Assembly (NCBI RefSeq): GCF_041146795.1 | Contig: NC_135170.1 | Location: forward strand, 36,409,159 to 36,473,158 | Origin: Maylandia zebra | Taxonomy: Eukaryota; Chordata; Actinopteri; Cichliformes; Cichlidae | Length of the DNA stretch: 64,000 bases | Reading direction: 5' to 3' | Shown here: positions 44,801 through 64,000 of the stretch, one piece after another | Layout of the letters: every line of letters starts with the position of its first letter | Numbering within the stretch: the stretch's first letter is position 1 | Position numbers and translations under genes: made by a program | Notes under the pieces: model-generated | What the model saw: only the letters and a program-made list of their open reading frames with translations | What the model was told of the DNA's origin: nothing | Databases searched by the model: none

Positions 44801-47800
44801 AGGAGATCCTGGCTTGTGCACTGTACTGACATTTTCATCCATGTCCCTGACAGCTTCTGGTGGAGTCTCAGCCTCCCTGATGATGATCTTTGTTGGATCT
44901 TTTTCCTTTGCTTGGAAGGAGGCTTCAATTGGATCCATCTGAGTAAAGATGAAAGCTTCTCTCACTTTTACCTCAACAGCAACTGGTTTGCAGAGATGAA
45001 ACGAGGTCTCATACATTACAAAATGTGTTTTTTGAATTACGTCTGGTCCTGCAGAAGGAGTGTTTTTGTTAGTTTCCATGTCTGTCCCTGTGTCAGTAGA
45101 GAGTGAACCAGCTTGTTTGGAAGTAAAGGTCTTGACCAAAGCTCGCACGTCTCGGCTAGTTTGAGCCCCAACATCACGATCTTTAGTAAGAACTTCCACA
45201 GGGCTCCTCTGTCTGCTGCCTGTCTCTGTAGATATGATGGACTTGCACACTTTTTTATAAAGCACTACTGTTCTCTGGTTTTCAGAGTTTTGGATGGTCT
45301 CCATCAGAGGCTTGGTCAGTGTTCTAGGTGAGTTATTTGGATGTTTGTTATGGACAAAATCTGACTGGGCTGCAGTCGCTGTTTTCGGTGAAACTATTGG
45401 TGTTTCTTCAAGAGTGTGAACGCGGCCGCCATGAACACTGACGGTTCTGTTCACCGTCTTGTTGCTCCTGAATGTGGGTTTTCTGGTCTCAAGACAGGAA
45501 GATCTGACATCTGGCTTGGAGTTAAAGTCGACATGTGAAACTCTAAAAAGATAAAACAAGACAAAGGCAAGAGCAAAAAACTAAATTTTAATAACTGAAA
45601 GGGGACGTATTTATCTATTCCTCTATCATCATCTCATACCCCTGACGGTCCGCGCTGTCCAGCAGCTGCTTGTAGTCCTGTATCTCGGCCCCCAGTTGGT
45701 TCTTGACGTCCAGCAGTGACTGCTGGTCTGCAGCCTGCTGTGCTGCAGCCTGGAGCACCGAGTCCAGGTCTCTGCACAAACCATCTGCTGACTCCTGTAG
45801 GACCACCAGCTGCTGGAGTAATGACTCCTTCTGCTCCCGACCAGAGGACTCCAACACCAAGACCTGGACAGACAGGAAGACTCATTCTAATCCTGTTTTT
45901 TATCTTGACTCTGATGGTTTTGGTTTTGTCTTTTAGTCCTGACTTTGAGAAAACTCTGGAGTTGTTTCTAGTCTGACCAGCTTTTGGCTTCAGCTGTTGA
46001 TTGGCTCTTTGGGGGGAGGAGTTCATAAAACACGTGTTATTGTGAAGATTATCTTGCTAAACTAAAGCATCAACCCAATCTAGAAGACTGGAAAAAACTA
46101 AATGACATGTGGCTGAAGGAACCAGAGGAACTCATAGGTGGGCCTACAGGTTCCTGGTCGGAACATCGGAGTGCTGGTGTGTGGTTTGATCTTACCGCAG
46201 CCTGAAGTCGCGTCAGTTCTGCTGTCAGACAGCACACTTCTCTCCTCATTGCTTCTAGCTCGGCTCTGTCAGCGTCTGACCCCAATGAAGGGTCAAAGGT
46301 CACCTGTGAAATGCTCTGCATGGACAGCTGAACACAAAACACCTGTTAAAATGCTTTTGCATTATTATCCTTATTAATGTTTCCTTTATGTTAAAATACA
46401 GGTGTGCAGGTGTGCATGTGCCTACCTGAGTCTTGCACCTGGGTTTGCTCTTGTTCTTGTCCAGGTGTCCAACACTCGTCTGTCTCAGGTGGTCCACCTG
46501 TTGGATCAGGTCTGAAGACTCAGTGATGTGCATCTCAGCACATCACTGATATCTGGGCCAGAAGAACCTGCATATCCTACACAGGTAGGCAGGAAAAGGG
46601 GTGTAGGTTTTTTTAAGCATCCAGGTGAGATTGTTTTACCTGCTGGTGTTGAGTCTGCAGATCCGCTTTCTCTTGCTTTTGCTCATTCAGAGGATTCTGA
46701 AGCTCAGGCAGACTGTGAACTTTCAGGACCTCCCCCAGCAGCCCGAGGTCACTAAGCTCCGCCTCCAGCTGAGTACGCTGCTCACGCACCTTTTGGCACC
46801 TGCACACACAGCAAAGGATCATGGGACACATCTTCAATTACCTGTTTAGTTGTTCAGCTATATTTGGCCACAGCCATGTTGTTGCGTGTAGGTGTGATCA
46901 TCCTTGGATGACAGGGTGGAGCGTTAAGTTATCAGAACTACAGATTAAGCTAGCAGACAGCTAGCAGCTACAGCACGGTGATGAAGCGAAGCTTTGACTG
47001 GTTTGAATGATGGAGGAGTCGCGTGATTTTCTAGTTGTCACGTTAAATTACAGAAGTGTGACAGTTACATAAACGTGTTGGGATGAAAACCTGCATTTTA
47101 AACTGAGCTCATTCTGCAGACTCTGTGATGGTTTTTATCCCGTACAGGCCTCTGCACTCATACACTGACGTGCATTAGAGACCCATGAGGCAGGTATGAC
47201 TACATCGCTGGTGTGGCTCTACCTTTCTTTGAGGTTGAAGACGGTGAGTTCTGCTTCGAGTAACTGAAGCTTTGCCTGAGCCTGGGCCGAGAGACATTCA
47301 CTGATCTGTGAGAGACAGAGAGAAGCTTTATTCTGTGGTGGGAGGTGGTGCAAACGTCTGGGCGGAGAATCACAAATAAATCACAAATTAATGGTTGATT
47401 TCCTTAATGACTTCTCTGGTTTTTACAGGACATGCCAAAGTTCAGGTTTTTAGTCTGTCACATTTTGGACTCGTCCAAACCCGTCTGACCATTAAACATA
47501 GGTACAGCATCCTGACACCACCTGAGAAACTCGTTTAACCTTTGATTGTAAGGTTAAAACTGATTAACTGGGGCACGATCTGATATCGTCGTGTTGGTGT
47601 TGTTCCCAGATCATCATACTAAATGTTGATGCAGGATCAACATTGCAAGTGACCAATCAGAATGTTGTGACATCATACTTATGCGACTTCGGGAAAAACC
47701 GCCGTAAAACCAAAAACTGTACTTAAGCTGCGAGAAACCGCCTCTGTCCGCCGATCAACGGACCCTGACCCTTTAATAAACGCTGAGCAGAACTGATATT

Positions 47801-49150
47801 GTCCTTGCAACATTGGAATTTCATAAATGCATGAGTGGCTTGGCGCGCAAAAGAATAACGTCACAACAATGTGATTGGTCACTTGCGATGTTGAACCTGG
47901 ATCAACATTTTCATGATGATCTGGGAACAACACCAACACGACGATATCAGATCATCCTTTACTGGGAGCCCTCTGGCACTGACTCACTTCTGGAGCCTCT
48001 AGTGGACGTTAGAGGAACTGCAGGCTTTGCCAGTGTTTGGCTTCATTTTCCAGCCTGCAGGTTGATGCCTGGATCAGATTGTTTGGCTTTGACTTGGAAC
48101 AGAACTGGTAAATGTTTTAATCTCTGGGCTCGACTGAGGACTTCATCATTAAATTATCTCAGAACTGCAGAGACTCTAAAGCTGCGACAAGCTGCAACAA
48201 GAATAAATTTGACATCAGGTTTGTTTCCAGCTTCGCTGTCTGCACATGTTCTTTCCTTTTTTTTATGACTCCTCTGACATATCGCATCTGTTAACAGCAG
48301 AACACCTCAGAGTCCTTCAGATTTATCTCTGGTTTTAATCACAGGAAATCCAAGTTGATAAGAAAGGAAGGACAGAGCATGTAAGAAAGAAAAAGTGAAG
48401 GACTGAAAGGAATGGACAACAAAGATGCTGAACTGTGACAACGCAAGACCATGCCCATCCTTTATTTACAGTCTACCTGGCCCTGCAGCAGGGAGGCGGT
48501 CCTCAGGTGTCCGTCCAGCCACCTCAACTCTCGGGGACACTTTCTGTCCAGCTCCTCCTCAATCTGATGCTCCAGCCTCTGATTGGCTGCCTCGAGATGC
48601 TTGACCTGCACAAACAAACAAACAAACAAACAAACATTCTCTGTCATTCTGTTGTACGAGTGAATCACCGTGTTCTCTGCGTACATTCACACAGCTCTGG
48701 GAAACATTATCTTTCAGATCTTAGTTTTAAACGTGACATCATGAAACACAATCTTTGGTTCATGATTATTCCATTTAATTTCGATTTATTGTGGTCTTAA
48801 AATTTCAAATCAATAATTAATCAGCCGTGAGAGGACCATTTGTCCTCCTGCCACAGAACTTTATAGATCAATCTTTAAGCAGTGCAAACGTCTATAAAGA
48901 AATCGGATGTTTTTTTGTCCTCCAAGTCTTTCAGATCCTTTTAACTGTTGCTCATTAATCTCAGTTGGAACAATGAAGCATGCTGCCTCCATCCTACCTG
49001 CTGCAGGTATGAAGCCAGCCTCCTGTTCAGCTGCTGCAGGGCGGCTCTCTCTCTGGATAAACAGGAGCTCCCGCCGCTGCCCGGAGCTGCCGTGCTGGGA
49101 CACACCGACCCGCCGGCTCTGCTGCCACGGAGAACCAGCCAAGAAATCAT
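41765..49150 (-). CDS. Keratin-like intermediate-filament protein with giant C-terminal tail, eight coding exons
   Basis: Coding exons: 49150-48998, 48605-48477, 47305-47223, 46799-46640, 46567-46426, 46327-46196, 45863-45640 and 45542-41765. The rod (about 340 aa) opens with LQQLNRRLASYLQQ/VKHLEA and closes with LLDVKNQLGAEIQDYKQLLD. Exon lengths 83 and 224 equal those of the type I keratin at 10129-13581, and 160 and 132 are close to its 157 and 126, so the rod is type I-derived. The last exon adds about 1,258 residues rich in Ser/Gly/Asp/Glu, with internal repeats, ending EKISVCKMAALTISAAGRER plus a Gln-rich tip. The ATG at 49150 follows an in-frame TGA. Exon five is 142 bp and does not keep frame (see hairpin entry); with one base discounted the protein is about 1,599 aa. 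Function is unknown; a cytoskeletal filament or linker role is inferred from the rod. Family name not recognised. Confidence 0.82.
42203..42991 (-). repeat. Six degenerate GRF...VY protein repeats in the filament tail
   Basis: Units on the minus strand: GRFSGDLMAYGGCLGHMS (42991-42936), GRFGSRGWMVYGDSLIRQNS (42889-42830), GRFGRRGSAEWIFYEGSLGR (42742-about 42680), GIFSCGELKVYGWHAG (42586-about 42541), GRFSSGAWTVYCGSPGRVS (42468-42412) and GRFTGTGSGGWKPVYSS (42260-about 42210). Units two to five are each preceded by a Pro- or Glu-Asp-rich linker; three of these are of the SPPEAG/TPPGAG type. The spacing is about 100-210 bp. Confidence 0.85.
43871..44421 (-). repeat. Duplicated SLTDSGV module in the filament tail
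   Basis: ISLTDSGVALSSSSPEEHQS (from 44421) and TSLTDSGVGLSCSSYEDLQS (from about 43905) are diverged copies. Each is followed by acidic sequence with repeated CLSP/CLNP and PND words. They are about 172 residues apart. Confidence 0.8.
46521..46548. other. Perfect 11-bp hairpin at the frame break of the filament gene
   Basis: CAGTGATGTGC (46521-46531), a six-base loop, and GCACATCACTG (46538-46548). Upstream of it exon five reads VLLAQISVM in frame with exon four. Downstream, AEMHITESSDLIQQ is in frame with exon six but shifted by one base. Both halves align to keratin coil 2, so a base was lost or gained here, or the assembly is wrong at a hairpin. Confidence 0.85.
47577..47953. mobile_element. 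Foldback MITE in intron 2 of the filament gene
   Basis: The outer 40 bases of each end (47577-47616 and 47914-47953) are perfect reverse complements, starting GATCTGATATCGTCGTGTTG. Imperfect complementarity continues inward for at least another 70 bases. No coding capacity. Confidence 0.88.
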
Positions 49151-49662
49151 CTCAATTCAGTTTCATCAGCTTCTTCAAAGCTTCCTTTAACAAACTCTGT
49201 CGTGTTCTGGAGTTCTGGGTGTCTGAGGCAGGCGGTCTGTCTCAAGTGTGTCAGGAGCAGATGGAGCTCAGGTTTAATCTGCTCTGAATATTGATATTCA
49301 GAAACAGGTCTGAGCAGGATGGCAGCCCTGCCCAGCACGCTGCATCCAGCAGCCGTCGGGTTTACACTTGTTCTGCAGATGGTGTGGCTCACACACTCCT
49401 GTAACCTGAGAGCCAAACCTTCATTTACAACCTGGAAAATCAAATCCATCAAAACTCAACAAGATCCTGCAACAGAGAGACTGTTAGAGAGCGTTTACTC
49501 AGCCTGGACACATCGCAGCAGCCTGACTCTCCTTACAAACCTTTAAAGGTCAAAAGAAAAGCAGCCTGAAAATGCTAACTGCTAACTGGTTCTCATACTG
49601 TGATTTTCTGCTCTGAGCAGTTAAAGCACTTTATACAACATGCCTCTTTCCTGCGTTCAGAT

Positions 49663-50567
49663 TCAGAATCAGAAAGACTTTATTTATCCCCAAGCGGCAA
49701 TTAAGATACAACAGAGCAGCATGATGTTAAAGATAAGGACAGGGCACAAACAGGCAATAAGAGTGAGATAATAAATACACAGAATATACACAGTTTTAAA
49801 ATTAAAGTGACTGAAAGGTGAATAAATAACTGTAAGTGAGTAAAGAGTTGGTAGTATAAGAAGAGTGTAGTTTCTGTTTCTGGTGGGGGAAATGTTCTTA
49901 TCGGCTGGAGTTAAAAAGCAGAGCTGCTTTAGGGACAAAGGTGGCGCTCCTCCTCCTCTCAGTCCTGCAGGAAATGCAGTGGAGGCGTCGCCCAGAGGGG
50001 AGCCACTGAAATGTGAGGTGAAGAATGTGAGAGGGGTCGTTGATGATTTTGGCTGCCTGTCTGAGGACCTGTTGGCTGAAAACCTGCCAGAGTTCTGACA
50101 GGCCGATGACTGTAGAGCACACTGATGCAGTGTGCTGCAGTCTGTTCCTGTATGAAGGCTGAGGGAGTGGAACCAGCAGGTGATGGACAAGGTCATGGTG
50201 CTTTCCAGGAAGGCATCGTAAAAAGTCATCATGATGGGTGTGCTAACTCCTAAGGAGGTGTAGCCGTTGGTGGCACCTCCTGAGAATCTCCTCTGTGTTG
50301 GCAGAGAATTTCAGGAGGGTGTCAAAGATGGTTCCCAGGTATTTGTGCTCCTCAACTACCTCCACTGGCTTCCTGTGGATGGTGGTGGTGACTGAAGCAG
50401 CCAGATCTCTCTGCCTACTGGAGAAGGTCACCACCATCTCTTTGGTTTTGCTCACGTTCAGTTCAAGTTTGGAGCTGTCACACCACTCTACAAACTCGTG
50501 GTCCGTGGTGTTGTGAGGGCCTGACAGCAGTGACAGGAGAACTGTGTCGTCAGCATATTTAACCAGG
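49663..50567 (-). mobile_element. Rex1-like LINE, 5'-truncated, minus strand
   Basis: The 3' end at 49663-49700 reads, on the minus strand, GCTTGGGGATAAATAAAGTC followed by TTCTGATTCTGAATC, typical of Rex1. The minus-strand translation at the other end contains YADDTVLLSLLSG and LNVSKTKEMVVTFSSRQ with VEEHKYLGTIF, a CR1/Rex1-type RT C-terminus. Confidence 0.85.
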
Positions 50568-52612
50568 TGACAAACAGTCAGAGCTCTGTTGAGCCAACAA
50601 TCCCTTTAACGTTAACTAGTAATGACTTCATGAACTTCTTCACAAATAAAATTTTTATCATTAGAGAGAAAATTACCAATAATCATCCCACAGATGTAAT
50701 ATTATCTACAGCTACTCTTAGTACCATTGATGTTAAGTTAGACTCTTTTTCTCCAATTGATCTTTCTGAGTTAACTTCAATAATTACTTCCTCCAAACCA
50801 TCAACGTGTCTTTTAGACCCCATTCCTACAAAACTGCTCAAAGAAGTCCTGCCATTAATTAATGCTTCGATCTTAAATATGATCAACCTATCTCTAATAA
50901 TCGGCTATGTACCACAGGCCTTCAAGCTGGCTGTAGTTAAACCTTTACTCAAAAAGCATCTCTAGACCCAGCAGTCTTAGCTAATTATAGGCCAATCTCC
51001 AACCTTCCTTTATATCAAACATCCTTGAAAGAGTAGTTGTCAAACAGCTAACAGATCATCTGCAGAGGTTTATTTGAAGAGTTTCAGTCAGGTTTCAGAG
51101 CTCATCACAGCACAGAAACAGCTTTAGTGAAGGTTACAAATGATCTTCTTATGGCCTCTGACAGTGGACTCATCTCTGTGCTTGTCCTGCTAGACCTCAG
51201 TGCAGCGTTCGATACTGTCGACCATAATATCCTATTAGAGCGATTAGAACATGCTGTAGGTATTACAGGTACTGCACTGCAGTGGTTTGTATCATATCTA
51301 TCTAATAGACTCCAGTTTGTGCATGTAAATGGAGAGTCCTCTTCACACAGAGGTTAATTATGGAGTTCCACAGGGTTCAGTGCTAGGACCAATTCTGTTT
51401 ACATTATACATGCTTCCCTTAGGCAGCATCATTAGAAGACATAACATACATTTACACTGCTATGCAGATGACACCCAGCTCTATCTGTCCATGAAGCCAG
51501 ATAACACACACCAATGAGTTAAACTGCAGGAATGTCTTAAAGACATAAAGACCTGGATGGCCGCTAACTTTCTGCTTCTTAATTCAGATCAAACTGAGGT
51601 TATTGTACTCGGCCCTGAAAAGCCTAGAAATATGGTATCTAACCAGATTCTTACTCTGGATGGCATTACCTTGGCCTCCAGTAATGCTGTGAGGAACCTT
51701 GGAGTCATTTTTGACCAGGACATGTCCTTCAATGCACATATTAAACAAATATGTAAGACTGCGTTCTTCCATTTGTGCAACATCTCTAAAATGAGAAATA
51801 TCCTGTCTCAGAGTGACGCTGAAAAACTAGTTCATGCATTTATTACTTCCAGGCTGGACGACTGTAATTCATTATTATCAGGAAGTCCAAAAAACTCACT
51901 GAAAAGCCTTCAACTAATCCAAAATGCTGCAGCAAGAGTCCTGACAGGGACTAGAAAGAGAGAGCAGATTTCTCCTGTTTTGGCTTCCTGTTAAATCCAG
52001 AATTCAAAATCCTGCTCCTCACATACAAGGTCTTAAATAATCAGGCCCCATCTTATCTTAATGACCTTGTAGTACCATATCAGCCTATTAGAGCACTTCG
52101 CTCTCGCTCTGCAAGCCTACTTGTTGTTCCTAGAGTATTTAAAAGTAGAATGGGAGGCAGAGCCTTCAGTTTTCAGGCCCCTCTTCTGTGGAACCAGCTT
52201 CCAGTTTGGATTCAGGAGACAGACACTATCTCTACTTTCAAGATTAGGCTTCAAACTTTCCTTTTTGCTAAAGCATATAGTTAGGGCTGGACCAGGTGAC
52301 CCTGAATCCTCCCTTAGTGATGCTGCAATAGACGTAGGCTGCCGGGGTTTCCCATGATGCACTGGGTGTTTCTTCTTCAGTCACTGTGTGTTAATAGGCC
52401 TCTCTGCACTGAATCATATCTGTTATTAACCTCTGTCTCTCTTCCACAGCATGTCTTTATCCTGTCTTCCTTCTCTCACCCCAACCAATCACAGCAGATG
52501 GCCCCGCCCCTCCCTGAGCCTGGTTCCGTTTATTTCTACACTTTGTTTGTTTTACCTGTTCGTATTTATCTCATTATTGGCGCTTCACCGTCAAACCAGC
52601 AGGGGTCCCTGG
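50568..52612 (+). mobile_element. L2/Maui-like LINE, plus strand, with alternative 3' tail
   Basis: The longest L2 copy here. RT begins with FMNFFTNKIFIIREKI and reads through [27 protein letters not shown] and YADDTQLY to the RT C-terminus, with stops and frame changes (for example at about 50965 and 51354). After GAGCCTGGTTC, the usual family 3' end is replaced by an 85-base tail (TTTATTTCTACACTTTGTTT to GGGGTCCCTGG). That tail also ends the copy at 54268-55567. Confidence 0.88.
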
Positions 52613-52654
52613 AGGACTCATCATTTCTTATTAAATAACACGAAGCAGGAGCCT

Positions 52655-52700
52655 CAGCCAATCAGCGTCAGCCTGTCGAGCGCCTGCGCAGCGAAGCAGT
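52655..52700 (+). promoter_or_regulatory. Likely core promoter of L3MBTL2
   Basis: A CCAAT box (CAGCCAATCAG, 52655-52665) is followed by an NRF1-like CGCCTGCGCAGCG at 52681-52693, about 100-140 bp upstream of the start ATG. There is no TATA box, which fits a housekeeping-type promoter. It begins only about 40 bp after the end of the L2 copy. Confidence 0.6.
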
Positions 52701-52793
52701 TGGTGTTTTGTTGACATGTCTGCCGCTGGTCTTTAATGATTGCTCCTGCGGGTTCTGCTGTCAGAGAGCGTACTCCTTTCACGACCCCACCTG

Positions 52794-62492
<9,699 letters not shown>

Positions 62493-64000
62493 GCCTCCTC
62501 CATCCTGCTTCCCCTCCCACAAATATGTGAAATCGTCTACTGGTGACCTCCAACATTGGACCACTCCTCCTAACCTTTCATTTAAAGAACTCTGTGTTCT
62601 TTAGCTGTGTTTGGTGTACTGCCATCTGAAAATTGAACCCTGCTAGAGAAGAAGACGCCGCAGGACAGTTAAAACAACAAACAGCTTTTATATGACAATT
62701 TTTCCAACGCCCAGATCTCCACTGTTTGTAGTTGTTCGTGTTCTAACGTTAAAACTGCTGATGTAGTCATAAAAACACTGTTTCAGTGTGAGCGGCTGGA
62801 GTAACGAGGATGCCAAGGAAGAAAGATCACTTCTTGAAGCTCCGCCCACAGGTTTGCAGCATTTATTTTTACGGTAAAACAGAGCATCGGTCACGATAGA
62901 CGCTGAAGCAGACAATCCACCGAGCTGCTGGAAGGATCAGCCAAACGTGACGTTTTCTCAAAGCTTTCTTTGTTTTGATGATTTTAAAATGTGTTTGAGT
63001 TTCATCGAGACGGCTAAACGTCCAATCACAGCCACAGCTTCACAGGATCGTTGGGTTTATTTCAGCCTGTGCTGAATCCACACGGCCCAGGTAAAGACTG
63101 CAGAGTTAGCACAAGCCAGCGTGGCGTTAATGGAAGATGTAGCGGTCTGCAGTAACGCTCGGTCCTGGATTCATTACTGCTCTGTTTATTTCCATCACCA
63201 TGTTTTTATGGTGTTACATTAGCTTTGCATGATTCAGAGTTCATAATAACTCTTCTTTATCTTATGCACCATCTCAGTTCCTCCTCTCTCTGATACAAGC
63301 TGTTTTAGCCCCACCCCCTTTTGACACGACGTTCTTTGATTGGCTGCCCCTCTCTGTGACATCACACAGATCCAAACGTAGAAAAAATGAGTTTACAGCC
63401 TTGGCCAAAGGCACTGTTGACCACACTGATGTCTTCATCAGAAGTACTTCAGCAGCTAAAAACCTACAAAAGTACGTCGTCGTTACGCAGTATGGATACC
63501 TCAGAAAAGTATAAACAAAATTAAGATTTTTGGGTTAAAAAAATATATTTAAATTGTAAAATGAGTATATTTGATTTATTTTAAAATCTATATGTAATAG
63601 AAGACGATCATGGTACTTGAATTGATCAAATCGAGCGTGGAGGGACGCTCTGAGTGAGGGGGACGGCCTGAAGTAGCTTTTAAGCTAACAGATGTCTAAA
63701 AATGTCCAAATGTTCCTTTATCTGTGTTTTTTACTCTGCAGGCAGTGAAGTGTACGTTGACAAGGATATAAGTCCAAAATAAGCTGAAAGCATATTTGTG
63801 GAGCTGCACAAACACACAGATGTTAAAGAGCTGAAGCTACAAACGTAACATCTGCTCAAACACAACAACTTTACGTATTTTCTAAACTTTGGAAACAATA
63901 ATGGGAAAAACTCATATTAATGTAATCCTGACTTGTATGCGAGTATGCTACATTACTAGTTACTTTATTTTACCTTTCAGTGTTAAACTTTTGCTCTTTA
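62493..64000. other. 3' flank of L3MBTL2, no further gene seen
   Basis: Presumably the 3' UTR followed by intergenic sequence. No clear AATAAA on the plus strand close to the stop, no conserved exon and no complete repeat were recognised. Confidence 0.45.

Overview
This window is vertebrate nuclear DNA, most likely from a teleost fish and probably a percomorph. The evidence is GT-AG introns, CA/GT microsatellites, tRNA-derived SINEs, and a dense load of fish-type elements: L2/Maui-like and Rex1-like LINEs, Tc1, Harbinger, hAT and piggyBac-like MITEs. The species cannot be named from the sequence alone.

Four host genes are visible. Three are intermediate-filament genes on the minus strand. 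The first is the first coding exon of a type I keratin (268-642), which runs off the left edge. The second is a complete seven-exon type I keratin with a glycine-rich head (10129-13581, 452 aa). The third is an eight-exon keratin-like gene (41765-49150) whose last exon alone encodes a tail of about 1,258 residues. On the plus strand, head to head with the third gene, lies an 18-exon orthologue of the Polycomb-type reader L3MBTL2 (52794-62492, 718 aa: FCS zinc finger plus four MBT domains). For the two complete genes the exon lengths and phases close exactly on an open frame. The long-tailed gene closes only if one base in its fifth coding exon is discounted.

Layout: 1-0.7 kb keratin exon; 2-10 kb MITEs and a minus-strand L2 LINE split by a nested insertion with a 17-bp target-site duplication; 10-13.7 kb second keratin; 14-23 kb a nest of repeats (long inverted repeat, deleted Ty3/gypsy element, two-gene Harbinger, piggyBac-like MITE); 24-31 kb LINE copies, a 21-unit 14-bp minisatellite and a hAT element; 33-39 kb decayed BED/hAT, Tc1 and THAP-bearing transposons; 41.7-49.2 kb the long-tailed filament gene; 49.6-52.6 kb Rex1-like and L2 LINEs; 52.7-62.5 kb L3MBTL2; 62.5-64 kb no gene seen.

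The genes form no operon-like unit. The keratins would heterodimerise with type II keratins, none of which is in this window. L3MBTL2 is a nuclear chromatin factor unrelated to them. The most unusual object is the long-tailed filament gene. Its rod follows the keratin exon plan, but its tail carries six degenerate GRF...VY repeats and a duplicated SLTDSGV module. It has an extra intron in coil 1A, and one rod exon has a one-base frame problem beside a perfect hairpin.
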